NCBI GenBank assembly: GCA_030432255.1
Contig: JAUIHS010000009.1
Location: 123,212-187,211, forward strand
Source of the DNA: Phycisphaerae bacterium
Lineage (GTDB): Bacteria; Planctomycetota; Phycisphaerae; Phycisphaerales; UBA1924
Length of the DNA: 64,000 bases
Direction: 5' to 3'
In this document: positions 17,238-26,045 of the stretch, piece by piece
How positions within the stretch are numbered: position 1 is the stretch's first letter
Layout of the letters: each line of letters starts with the position of its first letter
The notes under the pieces: model-generated
The model's database searches: none
The model's input: only the letters and a program-made list of their open reading frames with translations
Told to the model about the DNA's origin: nothing
Position numbers and translations under genes: made by a program

Positions 17238-18423
17238 CCTCGGTTCGCAGCAGCACGGACACTGTCCCGCTGTCATAGTTCCCCGTGATCAGATCGGGCC
17301 GGCCGTCTCCATTCATGTCTGCCACGGCCACGCTCGGGCTGGTACCACCGACGTTGATGTGAAAGGCACGATCAAAGGTCGCATCCGCACGCCCCGGACA
17401 GATCGTCACGACCTCCGTTGTCGTTCCGGACGCCACGATGTCTGCCAGTTCGTCACCGGTCACATCAACGAGCAGTCCGCCGGTGCTCGGCGATCGCAGA
17501 TCCACGAGGGCGCGATCCGGCTCGACATAGCGGCCGCCCCCTTCGTTGATCATGCGCACGACGAGCGGACTCTCATCGATGAACGCGACCGCATCCTGAT
17601 CCCCATCGGCGTCGAGATCCGCCAGCGTGCATGCCATCGGACGCTCAGCGGCGGTGATGGGCATGCGCGTCTCCAGATCAAAGCCCAGAAGAGGCGAGAA
17701 CATGCCGGTTCCTGATCCGACGAGCACCGTCAGCCCGCCGCCACGAAGATCGGTGAGCACGGCGTCGATCGATCCATCACCGTTGATGTCCGTGGCATTG
17801 AGTTGCGCGTAGGGGTGCTGGTGAGCAAAGAAGGGCTGACCCAGTGCGGGAGTAAAGTTCGCCCGCCCATCATTGAGAAGAACCGCAAGGGCATGATCGT
17901 CGACGAGCGTCGCCAAAAGGTCCGGATGCGTGTCGTTGTTGACATCGGCAATCGCCACGCTGTGCACGTGCGGCGACTCGCCTGCCGGCATCACGATGGA
18001 GCGAGGCGACGCCAGCCCCCCGCTCCCGTCGTTGAGGAGCAGCGCGAGGTCGTAGCTGCTGTGGTGAAACGCGACAACATCCGGGTGCCCGTCGTGGTTG
18101 AGATCACCGGCCGCACCTCCCAGCGCAGTGGGCCCCAGGGGAATGCGCGGGCCGACGGAAAGACGACCCTGTCCGTCATTCCGCAGAATACGGGCATGCC
18201 CCGAGGTGGCATCCGGCTCCCGGCCGCAGCAGGGTCCACAGATGATGACCACGTCCATGTCACCGTCTCCATCGAGATCGGTGACGACCGGACGGGTCGG
18301 CATGGGGCCGACGCTGACGGGGGCGCCCACCGGTCGGAAGAGGTTGGCGGGTCCGGCGCCGGCGTCGCAGCAGGCGAGGGTCGAGAGGGATGCGAGTCCG
18401 ATCGTGAGGTGGGTCCGTGCCAT
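17224..18423 (-). CDS. exported FG-GAP/VCBS repeat protein
   Basis: A 399-residue protein from ATG 18423, which has AGGAGG seven bases upstream; an extended start at 18459 is less likely. An N-terminal signal (TIGLASLSTLACCDAGAG) may be a lipoprotein signal because of the double Cys. The body holds about seven calcium-loop repeats of the FG-GAP kind, for example DLDGDGDMDVV, DLNHDGHPDVV, DINGDGSIDAV and DMNGDGRPDLI, expected to form a beta-propeller. Such proteins act at the cell surface in binding or adhesion; no enzymatic motif is visible. A CCGREP segment near residue 65 interrupts the first blade. Confidence 0.85.
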   Translation of the reverse strand: MARTHLTIGLASLSTLACCDAGAGPANLFRPVGAPVSVGPMPTRPVVTDLDGDGDMDVVIICGPCCGREPDATSGHARILRNDGQGRLSVGPRIPLGPTALGGAAGDLNHDGHPDVVAFHHSSYDLALLLNDGSGGLASPRSIVMPAGESPHVHSVAIADVNNDTHPDLLATLVDDHALAVLLNDGRANFTPALGQPFFAHQHPYAQLNATDINGDGSIDAVLTDLRGGGLTVLVGSGTGMFSPLLGFDLETRMPITAAERPMACTLADLDADGDQDAVAFIDESPLVVRMINEGGGRYVEPDRALVDLRSPSTGGLLVDVTGDELADIVASGTTTEVVTICPGRADATFDRAFHINVGGTSPSVAVADMNGDGRPDLITGNYDSGTVSVLLRTEVNCP

Positions 18424-18524
18424 GAGTGGCCTCCTGTGTGCGGGTGTCATCGGATGCATCCATGTACCGCAACGCGGTCGCGACGGATCGCGGTTTCGAG
18501 GCTGTGAGGGCCGAACGGCGCGGA

Positions 18525-19394
18525 TCAGGACGCGAGCGGCGCACCCGGCGCGGCCGCCAGCATCGCCTCGACCGCCGCACGTCGGCGTCGAGTCACGGGG
18601 AGTGTCTCATCGGTATCGAGCCGCACAAGGCCATCCCGGCTGGCTCCGCCGATCAACTCCGTGATGTGGGCCGAGTTGACGAGGCAACTGCGGTGCGACC
18701 GTACGAAACCACGCGCGGCCAGGAGTTCCTCGAGTTCGGAGAGGGTGTGCCGGACGAGCACCTCGCCCCGGGAGGTATGCAGGCGGGCCCCCGGTGCATC
18801 CGGCTCGACCCACGCGATGTCGTCCGGCAGCAGCGTGGTCTTGCCCGCCGGCGTGGTCAGGATCAGCCGCGCCGCCGAAGCCTCAACATCCGACGCATCA
18901 CCCGTCGCGGCCTCAAGCACCCCCCTCAGGCGTACCCGGGCATCGACAAGTGACGCCACCACCACCACCGCCCAATACGTGAACATGCCCACGAGCATGA
19001 ACTGGGGCATCGACTTGTAGAACGCCTCTCCGAAGAAGGACCATCGCAGCGGGCTCGGGTGGAAGCTCAACCGAAGCGGCACGGAGACGAGCAGGAACAG
19101 GAGTGCAAAGAGCAGGCTGGCGACCACGTGCAGGAGCAGGCGCCGCGGATGCTCGCGTTCCAGTGGAGCGCGGCGAAGCGACATCGCGAGAAGCGGGGTG
19201 ACGGGAACCAGCAGCAGCCAGCTTGCACCCTGCCAGCCCATCGCCCGAAGCCACGACAATTCCTTCCCGGAACCGGCGAGTTGCGCCCATTGGTGTGTCG
19301 CTGCGACCACCGCCACGACTGACCAGAGGATGGCTGAGGCAACGCACAGCGTGCGAAGCGACATCGGCGCCAGCGGTCGACGGGTTCGCGTCAT
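18525..19394 (-). CDS. membrane-bound LytTR DNA-binding regulator
   Basis: A 289-residue protein with four membrane helices (about 12-35, 50-70, 85-110 and 130-150) and a C-terminal LytTR domain (about 175-280, with RSHRSCLVNSAHITEL and the preceding LEELLAARGFV). LytTR proteins bind direct repeats upstream of target genes; fusing the domain straight to membrane helices suggests direct transduction from the envelope without a receiver domain. There is no Shine-Dalgarno sequence; a TAACCT -10 box ends seven bases before the ATG. It sits in a run with the FG-GAP gene and the PEP-CTERM gene on the same strand. Confidence 0.85.
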   Translation of the reverse strand: MTRTRRPLAPMSLRTLCVASAILWSVVAVVAATHQWAQLAGSGKELSWLRAMGWQGASWLLLVPVTPLLAMSLRRAPLEREHPRRLLLHVVASLLFALLFLLVSVPLRLSFHPSPLRWSFFGEAFYKSMPQFMLVGMFTYWAVVVVASLVDARVRLRGVLEAATGDASDVEASAARLILTTPAGKTTLLPDDIAWVEPDAPGARLHTSRGEVLVRHTLSELEELLAARGFVRSHRSCLVNSAHITELIGGASRDGLVRLDTDETLPVTRRRRAAVEAMLAAAPGAPLAS

Positions 19395-19400
19395 GCCTAC

Positions 19401-19406
19401 AGGTTA
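19401..19406 (-). promoter_or_regulatory. -10 box, leaderless start of the LytTR gene
   Basis: TAACCT on the minus strand, ending seven bases before ATG 19394. No ribosome binding site is present. Confidence 0.45.
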
Positions 19407-19431
19407 CGGCCTCAATCGGCCGTCGCAAAAC

Positions 19432-20052
19432 TCAGCGTCGGCGTCGTGCACCGATGAGCAGGATCGGAAGCAACCCGAACGCTGTGCCTGGAGCCGGCAC
19501 GATGCGCCACGAGAAATCATCGACAGTGGCGTAGACGTCGAGGTACTCCGGAATGTCGCCGCGAAGCTCAACCGCCTGCTGAAGGTGGATCGACTGCTCC
19601 GGAAAGTCATCGAGATTGAGGTCGAGCGGGAGCGAATCGTCCTGTCCATCCCAAGCCATGGCGGTATTGTCCACGAGTCCGACGGTGGCGCGCCAGAGCG
19701 TACCGTCTGACTCGGCCCACTCGCTGCTGCCGTAGTACGTGTGGACGGATGAGAAGATCTGCTTGGCGATCCGAACGTTGTCCCGCGTGCGCGACTCCGC
19801 ACCGATCGTCAGCACGAAGGAAGGTCCGAACCACCGCCCGGATGTACTGCTGCCGTTCTGATCGGGCGCTTCGCTGTCAAACGTATAGACCACCGAGACC
19901 GGTTGACCGATCGCCGCACCCTCCCACTGGCCGGGAGGTGCGATGCCTCCAATCTGGTTGACGGTGCCCGTGAACGTGAACTCGTAGATATCGGCGCCGG
20001 CTGTACCCACAGCAACAGCGGCGGCGGCGAAGGTGACAACGACTCTCAACAT
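19432..20052 (-). CDS. PEP-CTERM-type exported protein
   Basis: A 206-residue protein with a signal peptide (RVVVTFAAAAVAVGTAGA), a beta-rich body and a C-terminal sorting tail VPAPGTAFGLLPILLIGARR. The tail consists of a short motif, one hydrophobic helix and an arginine cluster. This is the tripartite exosortase signal in its planctomycete form, VPAPG instead of VPEP. The body has no known enzymatic motif. AGGGAGA precedes the ATG. No exosortase gene is in the window. Confidence 0.8.
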   Translation of the reverse strand: MLRVVVTFAAAAVAVGTAGADIYEFTFTGTVNQIGGIAPPGQWEGAAIGQPVSVVYTFDSEAPDQNGSSTSGRWFGPSFVLTIGAESRTRDNVRIAKQIFSSVHTYYGSSEWAESDGTLWRATVGLVDNTAMAWDGQDDSLPLDLNLDDFPEQSIHLQQAVELRGDIPEYLDVYATVDDFSWRIVPAPGTAFGLLPILLIGARRRR

Positions 20053-20150
20053 GGCTCAATCTCCCTGTGCTCCAATGTGATTCCAGATTGTCGGAGAGCG
20101 GACGGGAGGTTGCAAGATCTTTCCGATCACGTGCAGCCCGTCCACGTCCG

Positions 20151-20156
20151 TATACT
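20151..20156 (+). promoter_or_regulatory. -10 box, leaderless start of the ThuA gene
   Basis: TATACT ends eight bases before ATG 20164. Neither this ATG nor the one at 20158 has a ribosome binding site. Confidence 0.5.
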
Positions 20157-20163
20157 CATGACC

Positions 20164-21807
20164 ATGAAGCCACGCAGAAACGCGATCGCGGCATCTGTCG
20201 CCGGAATCATGCTCTCGGGGACCGTCGGAATCGCCGACGTCGTGGATGACGCCCCCGTTGAACATCGAGCGTTCGTCGATGACGCCATCCCCGGTGAGCG
20301 CCACGACGCCGATCGGACCCTGCTCGTCTATACCGGCTGCCGCGGCTACGTCCACGCTTCGATTCCCATTGGCGCCTACGCCCTGACCCGGCTTGGCGAA
20401 GTGAGTGGTGCCTGGCAGACGGTTGTCCGAGACGACCCGAAAGCCTTCCGCGACCTGACGCCCTACGACGGCATCCTCCTGCTCTCGACGACCGGGACAC
20501 TCTTCGAGGATCCGGCGCTGCGCGAGAACCTCGTCTCCTTCGTGGTTTCCGGCGGCGGCCTCATCGGGATCCACGCGGCGACCGACTGCTTCTACGACTG
20601 GCCGACTTTCGGGGCGCTGATCGGAGGCTACTTCGACGGTCACCCGTGGCACGAGGAAGTCACGATCGAAGTCGAGGAGCCGTCCCATCCCGTTGCAGAG
20701 GCGCTTGGGGATGAGACGTTCACGATCGTCGATGAGATCTACCAGTTCCGCTCGCCCTACTCCCGCCGGGAGAACCGCGTCCTCGCGCGGCTCGCGACAT
20801 GGGCTACGGACATGCAGAAGTCCGGGATACATCGCATGGATGACGACTTCGCCGTTTCATGGGTCAAGCGCGCGGGCAACGGCCGGGTTTTCTATACATC
20901 GCTCGGCCATCGGAGTGATGTGTACTGGAACCCGACAGTGCTCAAGCACTATCGCGACGGCATTCGCTACGCCCTCGGCGACCTGCCGGCGGACGCGACA
21001 CCGAGCGCCGTCGTGCACGCGGCGACACCGGAGCAGGCCGCCGCCATTCTGCGTGGCTGGTCAGTTGATCAGGGTCGGGGCGTTCTGCGGCCGGTAGAGC
21101 AGGCCATCCGCGATGCGCTCTTGGGGACACCGGAGGCCAGACTCTCGATGCGGGACACGTTGACCGGGATCGCCGCTCAGACAGAGGTTGATCCGGACGC
21201 GAGGAAGTTCGCCGCCTGGCAACTGCGGCTGTTCCCGGGTCCGGCGACGGCACGCGCCCTGGAACAACTCGAAGCCCACGACGGTATCGGGCCGACGGCG
21301 TCGAAGTCACTCGAGTGGCTCCGCGCATCCGAGGGGTACGTGACAACGTGGTCGGTTTCCGGCCCGCACGAGCGCGATGGGGTGGAACTGGATGGTCTGA
21401 TGCGGACGCGCTTTGCACCGGAGTCCGGTTCAGGTGCATGGAAAACTCTTGAGCCGGATGCCATCGATGCACCGGGCATCGTGAACTTCGGACGTCTGTA
21501 CGGTGGCACACATCGATGCGCGTACCTCCGGACCTACATCGTGTCTGACTCCGTGCGCTCAGTGGAGTTGCGCGTCGGTTCCGATGACGGCGTGCGCGTC
21601 TGGTCCAACGGCAATACGAAGTTCCTGCATGACGGCCCTCGTGCACACGGTCTCCAGTCCGACCGATTCGAAGTCGTGCTGAAGCCGGGACCGAACCAGT
21701 TGCTGCTGAAGGTGACACAGGGCACCGGTGACTGGAAGGCCTCCTGTCGCCTGATCCCCCTGGATTCAAGGGGGTACGAGGGCCTGAGCTTTTCCCTCTC
21801 CCCATAG
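20164..21807 (+). CDS. exported ThuA-domain protein
   Basis: About 547 residues. A signal peptide (RNAIAASVAGIMLSGTVGIA) is followed by a ThuA-type domain with a class I glutamine amidotransferase-like fold (about 45-280: LLVYTGCRGYVHASIP, FVVSGGGLIGIHAATDCFYD, WHEEVTIEVEEPSHPVAE, and VSWVKRAGNGRVFYTSLGHR). A helical middle and a C-terminal jelly-roll-like segment (VELRVGSDDGVRVWSNG) follow. ThuA domains are very common in planctomycete exported proteins and are linked to sugar metabolism; no catalytic role is established. Starts at 20158 and 20164 are both possible; 20164 fits the -10 box. The gene is monocistronic. Confidence 0.85.
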   Translation: MKPRRNAIAASVAGIMLSGTVGIADVVDDAPVEHRAFVDDAIPGERHDADRTLLVYTGCRGYVHASIPIGAYALTRLGEVSGAWQTVVRDDPKAFRDLTPYDGILLLSTTGTLFEDPALRENLVSFVVSGGGLIGIHAATDCFYDWPTFGALIGGYFDGHPWHEEVTIEVEEPSHPVAEALGDETFTIVDEIYQFRSPYSRRENRVLARLATWATDMQKSGIHRMDDDFAVSWVKRAGNGRVFYTSLGHRSDVYWNPTVLKHYRDGIRYALGDLPADATPSAVVHAATPEQAAAILRGWSVDQGRGVLRPVEQAIRDALLGTPEARLSMRDTLTGIAAQTEVDPDARKFAAWQLRLFPGPATARALEQLEAHDGIGPTASKSLEWLRASEGYVTTWSVSGPHERDGVELDGLMRTRFAPESGSGAWKTLEPDAIDAPGIVNFGRLYGGTHRCAYLRTYIVSDSVRSVELRVGSDDGVRVWSNGNTKFLHDGPRAHGLQSDRFEVVLKPGPNQLLLKVTQGTGDWKASCRLIPLDSRGYEGLSFSLSP

Positions 21808-21931
21808 TCCGAGAGGCCCAGGACCACCGGTTCAGACATGATCTCGAATTGGAGGTCACACCTTGCATCAGCACTCGCGGATTCAGGATCATGATTCCGA
21901 GCGCCGCGCCGCGATTCCGGGAGCGGTAGCG
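21808..21931. other. gap between convergent genes
   Basis: 124 bases between the convergent ThuA and phosphoesterase genes. I see no T-run terminator; a GGATTC...GATTCC pair could form a weak hairpin. Confidence 0.3.
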
Positions 21932-23263
21932 CTATGCGCTCACGAAGGTGATTTCGACCAGTTCCGGCGGCACTCTCAGGCGCACCGGGAGCAGGGACAG
22001 ACCGACGCCGCGCGAAATGACCACGGGGAACGACGGCCCGTTGACAAGGCCGCCTGCGTACTTGTTGCCATACGCGCTGGGCACGTGGAGCGGGCCGAGG
22101 AAGGGCAGCGAAATCTGCCCGCCGTGCGTATGGCCGGAGAGCATGAGGTCGATTCGCGGCGGGTCCGGAAGGCTGCTGGGCGCCGATCCCGGCGCATCGT
22201 CGCGCAGTCGCCCGATGCGACCTCGCAGGTCGGCAATCTCCGCACAGTCCGGGTTGTGCGAGAGCAGGACACACGGCAGATCGGAACGCGTATCACGCAG
22301 CGCCGTTGCAATGTCGACGACATCGGTCAGCAGGTCACCGATGCCGGCAATGCAGATGCCGGACGCAGGCGCTCGACTGGAGAACTGTCGAAGGTCCGCA
22401 TCCAGGAAGACGCGATTGTTGTCAATCATCCGCACACCGATGTCGGTCAACTGTCGACTGATGCGCGGACCGTCGGCATACCAGTCATGGTTGCCGAGCG
22501 TGCCGACAACTCCGATGGCTGCCGCGTCGACGAGCGGCCGCATGAGCTCCACAGCATGATCGATGTGATGCGTACCGTTATGAACGTAGTCCCCGGTGAG
22601 CAGGAAAATATCAGGCTTGAGGTCAACCGCTCGCTGTATGACATCGCTCAGGAATGCCGCGGAAACGCGCGGCCCGAGGTGCGTATCCGATACCTGCACA
22701 GCGCGCAGCCCATCGAGCGAAGCCGGCAGCCCTCGAATGGGAACGCGGTAGCGTCGGACCGCGAGTTGCCACGGCGCGACGGCAGTGGTGTGCAGGAGTG
22801 CTACCGCGGGCGTCGCCGCGACGGCGCCGGTCGCCGCGTTGACGACAAATCGTCGCCGTTGCGCGTTGACTTCCGTTGGTTGACCACCGCTCGCACAGAG
22901 TCTGAGCATGAAGCGTCGCAGGGCGTTGAGCACGCACCAGCCGATGAACAGGCCACCGAGGGTGACGCCGTGTGCCAGGAATGCTCCGGGAAGCGTGTAG
23001 TGATGTTCGCGCCCCAACAGAGCAAACGTCACCACCCACCCCGGGAGCGTGACCATGTGAACGCCGTTGGCAACCGGCTTGAGGGGCGCGGCCTCAGTGG
23101 GGATTCCCGGCACCGTGGTTGGCGTCCAGAGAGTGACATGAACGACAGAAGCGATGCATGTTGCGATCACCCAGATGGCGGTGCAGAGGAGCACGTATCG
23201 GAACGTCCGGAAGTGTGTTCTGTTGGTGCGCCGGCGGGGATATTCGCTCTCTGTTTCCATCAT
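21932..23263 (-). CDS. membrane metallophosphoesterase (YkuE-like)
   Basis: A 443-residue protein. N-terminal membrane helices (about 25-45, 65-90 and 95-115) precede a calcineurin-type phosphoesterase. All metal motifs are present: VSDTHLGP, LLTGDYVHNG, GTLGNHDWY and SGHTHGGQISLP. The nearest well-known relative is YkuE, which lacks the helices. An RRRFVVNAATGAVAAT segment before the catalytic domain resembles a twin-arginine signal placed internally. It probably acts on phospho-lipid or nucleotide substrates at the outer face of the membrane. The start ATG 23263 (or 23260) has no clear ribosome binding site. It is divergent from the cysteine dioxygenase gene. Confidence 0.85.
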   Translation of the reverse strand: MMETESEYPRRRTNRTHFRTFRYVLLCTAIWVIATCIASVVHVTLWTPTTVPGIPTEAAPLKPVANGVHMVTLPGWVVTFALLGREHHYTLPGAFLAHGVTLGGLFIGWCVLNALRRFMLRLCASGGQPTEVNAQRRRFVVNAATGAVAATPAVALLHTTAVAPWQLAVRRYRVPIRGLPASLDGLRAVQVSDTHLGPRVSAAFLSDVIQRAVDLKPDIFLLTGDYVHNGTHHIDHAVELMRPLVDAAAIGVVGTLGNHDWYADGPRISRQLTDIGVRMIDNNRVFLDADLRQFSSRAPASGICIAGIGDLLTDVVDIATALRDTRSDLPCVLLSHNPDCAEIADLRGRIGRLRDDAPGSAPSSLPDPPRIDLMLSGHTHGGQISLPFLGPLHVPSAYGNKYAGGLVNGPSFPVVISRGVGLSLLPVRLRVPPELVEITFVSA

Positions 23264-23363
23264 GTGGCGGATTCATCCGGTGCGGGTGTGGTAGAATGGG
23301 AATCTGGTTCTGGACCGTTGCACGTGCCCTGCGACGGCATGCAAGTGATCGAGTGAGGTGACC

Positions 23364-23900
23364 ATGGGCCTTTCGCTGAGTGAATTCTGCCGTCGACTGG
23401 ATCTCTATGACCATCGAGTGCCTCTCGATGAGTTGGAAGATCTCGTGCGTGAACTGGAGATCTCTCCGGAAGAGGTGGAGCCCTACCTGCAGTTCAATGA
23501 GAAGGGGTACCAGCGCAACCTGGTCCACGAAGGACCCGCGTGCCAGGTGCTGATGCTCTGCTGGCTGAATGGCCAGCGCAGTCCGATCCATGATCACGTC
23601 GGCTCAAGCTGTGCGGTCCGCGTCCTGGAAGGCGAATTGATCGAGACGGTTTTCGAACACGGCGCCAACGGCATGATCTATCCCTCGCATTCGAGTTCGC
23701 TGGATACGGGCAGCATCTGCGGTTCGCAGGACAGTGACATCCATCAGGTCTCCAATCTTCAGGGTGATCACAAGCGGCTCGTCACGATGCACATCTACTC
23801 GCCACCGCTCATGACCATGAACGTCTATTCGCTGGATGATGCCGAGGTCAAGCCCTTCTTTGATCCGGTCCATGAGTTGATGTACGGGGCGGGCATTTGA
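23364..23900 (+). CDS. cdo: cysteine dioxygenase
   Basis: A 178-residue cupin that oxidises L-cysteine to cysteine sulfinate with O2 using Fe(II). The iron ligands are the two histidines of SPIHDHVGSSC and the His of DIHQVSN. The cysteine in GSSCAVRVLEG lines up with the cross-link cysteine of the mammalian enzyme, and HIYSPPL supplies the partner tyrosine, so both halves of the Cys-Tyr cofactor are available. ATG 23364 has GAGGTGA just upstream. The stop overlaps the TTG start of the NIF3-like gene, giving a coupled pair. A TAGAAT -10 box at about 23291 predicts a leader of about 60 bases. Confidence 0.92.
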   Translation: MGLSLSEFCRRLDLYDHRVPLDELEDLVRELEISPEEVEPYLQFNEKGYQRNLVHEGPACQVLMLCWLNGQRSPIHDHVGSSCAVRVLEGELIETVFEHGANGMIYPSHSSSLDTGSICGSQDSDIHQVSNLQGDHKRLVTMHIYSPPLMTMNVYSLDDAEVKPFFDPVHELMYGAGI

Positions 23901-24766
23901 AGCCCGACCGACTTCCGGAGTACGCATCAGAACTGGCGGGGTTCACCGCCGTCCCCGCAGATTCCTGTGTCGTTCATGACAGCGGACGCCCCGTGTCCAG
24001 GGTGATGTCCAGCATCAATGCGACCACCGGGGACCTCATGCTCGCGCGGGAACTCGGATGCGATACCTACCTGCTGCACCACCCCCTCGCCGGATCCGCC
24101 CGCCGCGACTTTCACCACGTCCTCGATCGCATGATCGAACTCATGGTGCTCAACGGTGCTCCCGAGGATCGTGCCGCCGAGGCACAGGCGGGACTTCGCC
24201 GGCGCCTCCGCTTCCATGACCACGCCAGCGACTGGGACCACCTCGCATCAGCCGCGGCTCACATCGGCATTTCTCTCGTCAACGTACACCTTCCGGCGGA
24301 TGAACTCGGGCGCCTCGTCATGGTCGATGCGCTGCGGGACCTCACGCCTCATTCCACGCTGGAGGATGCCCGCAAAGCCCTGCAACGCATCCCGGAACTC
24401 GCGCATCCCGCCAACGAGATCCTCCTGGTGCCGGATGATCCTTCACGCCCGGCGGGGAGAGTCGCGGCCATGCATGCCGGCGGTACCAACGGTGGCGCCC
24501 CCGTCGCCGAGTGTCTGCTCGACCATGCCCGACCCACTGTCGATACCGTCCTGTACATCCATATCGCCGGGGAGGACGCCGCGAAGATCGAGGCCCGCGC
24601 CGCGCAATCGAAGTCGGGCAGCGTGATCGTGACCGGGCACTTTGCCAGCGACGCCATCGGCATGAACATTCTCATCGCGGCACTCGAATCCGAAGGCCTC
24701 ACGGTCATCCGGCACGGTGGCCTGCTTCCCTTCGTCGAGCACGCCACCACGCACCTGCCCGAGTGA
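23897..24766 (+). CDS. NIF3-like dinuclear metal-centre protein
   Basis: A 289-residue protein that starts at TTG within the preceding stop (TTGA overlap). Both ends carry NIF3/YbgI-type elements: an N-terminal INATTGDLMLARELGCDTYLL followed by HHP, with metal-binding His, and a C-terminal GSVIVTGHFASDAIG with another His. The middle is divergent. NIF3 proteins bind two metal ions; proposed roles include GTP cyclohydrolase-type and metal-handling functions, none firm. Coupling to cysteine dioxygenase suggests shared regulation in sulfur or metal metabolism, which is inference. Confidence 0.75.
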   Translation: MKPDRLPEYASELAGFTAVPADSCVVHDSGRPVSRVMSSINATTGDLMLARELGCDTYLLHHPLAGSARRDFHHVLDRMIELMVLNGAPEDRAAEAQAGLRRRLRFHDHASDWDHLASAAAHIGISLVNVHLPADELGRLVMVDALRDLTPHSTLEDARKALQRIPELAHPANEILLVPDDPSRPAGRVAAMHAGGTNGGAPVAECLLDHARPTVDTVLYIHIAGEDAAKIEARAAQSKSGSVIVTGHFASDAIGMNILIAALESEGLTVIRHGGLLPFVEHATTHLPE

Positions 24767-24820
24767 GGTATCGGACGTTCGGCGCCCTCGCGGCGAGCGA
24801 ACACGAACTCACCAACCGCG

Positions 24821-24826
24821 TACAAT
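24821..24826 (+). promoter_or_regulatory. -10 box, leaderless start of the M20 gene
   Basis: TACAAT ends eight bases before ATG 24834. No ribosome binding site precedes the ATG. Confidence 0.5.
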
Positions 24827-24833
24827 GAGCACC

Positions 24834-26045
24834 ATGCAGACTCTATCAATTCAGGAGCAGATTGCGGACGCCGTGCCGCATGCCACGACCCTTCGTCATC
24901 GTCTTCACCGCCACCCCGAACTCATGTTCGAGGAACACCGCACGGCGGAAGCCGTGACCGAGGAACTCAAGGAACTCGAGATCGAGTACAAGGCTGGCCT
25001 CGCGGGGGGCACCGGCGTCATCGGCTGGCTGCCCGCCACGACTCGTGATCCCGCCTCCGCGCCCACCATCGGACTCCGTGCTGACATGGACGCACTGCCG
25101 ATCACCGAGGAGTCGGATCTCCCCTACGCCTCGGAGAACCCCGGTGTCATGCACGCGTGTGGCCACGATGGACACACGGCCATCCTGCTCGGCGCGGCCC
25201 GCGTACTCGCAGGGGTCGCGCAGCGCCCCAACAACGTCCTCTTCCTCTTCCAGCCAGCGGAGGAAGGTGGCGCGGGTGGTGATCGCATGTGCCGCGATGG
25301 CGCCCTCGGCGGAGCGGCGGCCGGCGGTCTCGGCCAGCCCGTCGACATGATGTTCGGCCTGCACGGCTGGCCCGAAATTCCCGCGGGGAAAGTCGCCACG
25401 CGCGTCGGCCCCCTCCTCGCTGCAACCGACGAATTCAATGTGACCGTTCGCGGCACCGGCTGCCACGCCGCCTACCCGCATCTCGGCGTTGATCCTGTCG
25501 TCATCGCCGCGGAGATCGTCTCCGCCCTTCAGACGATTCCATCCCGGCGCACGAGTCCATTGGACAACGTTGTCATTACGGTCGGTTCCATCCACGCGGG
25601 TCACGCGCGGAACGTGATCCCGGACGAGGCGCATATGATCGGCACGGTCCGTACGCTGCTCGCCGAAACGCGCACGCAGGTAGAGGCGGACTTCCGGAGG
25701 CTCGTCTCTGGAATCGCCGCGGCACACGGCGCGGAAGCGACGATTGAGTGGCACGAAGGCTACCCCGTGACGCGCAACGACCCCGACGCCACCGCGCGCT
25801 TCAGGCGTGTCGCTGAGGCAGCCATCGGCGAGTCGAACGTGCTCGAGCGCGAACATCCGACCATGGGCGGCGAGGACTTCGCCTACTACGGTCTCCGGGT
25901 GCCGGCGTGTTTCTACTTCGTCGGACTGCGTCCCGAAGGCATGGACTCGTGGCCGAACCTCCACACGCCCCTGTTCAACTTCAATGACGAGGTCCTGCCC
26001 GTCGCCATCACGCTCACCGTGCAACTGGCGCTGGATCCCGGCTGA
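24834..26045 (+). CDS. M20-family amidohydrolase (IAA-amino acid hydrolase type)
   Basis: A 403-residue dizinc amidohydrolase that cleaves N-acyl amino acids. The family blocks are intact: RLHRHPELMFEEHRTAEAV, LRADMDALPITEE, HACGHDGHTAILLGAA (metal Cys and His), FLFQPAEEGGAGG (catalytic Glu) and MGGEDFAYY. Substrates of the subfamily include N-acetyl-diaminopimelate, hippurate and aminoacylated auxin, so the exact acid is open. ATG 24834 is chosen because of the TACAAT box; the frame is open further upstream, but there it runs through the spacer. Its stop overlaps the methyltransferase start by one base. Confidence 0.92.
   Translation: MQTLSIQEQIADAVPHATTLRHRLHRHPELMFEEHRTAEAVTEELKELEIEYKAGLAGGTGVIGWLPATTRDPASAPTIGLRADMDALPITEESDLPYASENPGVMHACGHDGHTAILLGAARVLAGVAQRPNNVLFLFQPAEEGGAGGDRMCRDGALGGAAAGGLGQPVDMMFGLHGWPEIPAGKVATRVGPLLAATDEFNVTVRGTGCHAAYPHLGVDPVVIAAEIVSALQTIPSRRTSPLDNVVITVGSIHAGHARNVIPDEAHMIGTVRTLLAETRTQVEADFRRLVSGIAAAHGAEATIEWHEGYPVTRNDPDATARFRRVAEAAIGESNVLEREHPTMGGEDFAYYGLRVPACFYFVGLRPEGMDSWPNLHTPLFNFNDEVLPVAITLTVQLALDPG

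Noticed and set aside
21863..23356. 497-codon plus-strand frame
   Set aside because: Antisense shadow of the metallophosphoesterase, which has all its metal motifs.
24717..24833. Extended N-terminus of the M20 amidohydrolase
   Set aside because: The extra residues overlap the NIF3-like gene in another frame and the family does not have them; the -10 box lies downstream of that start.
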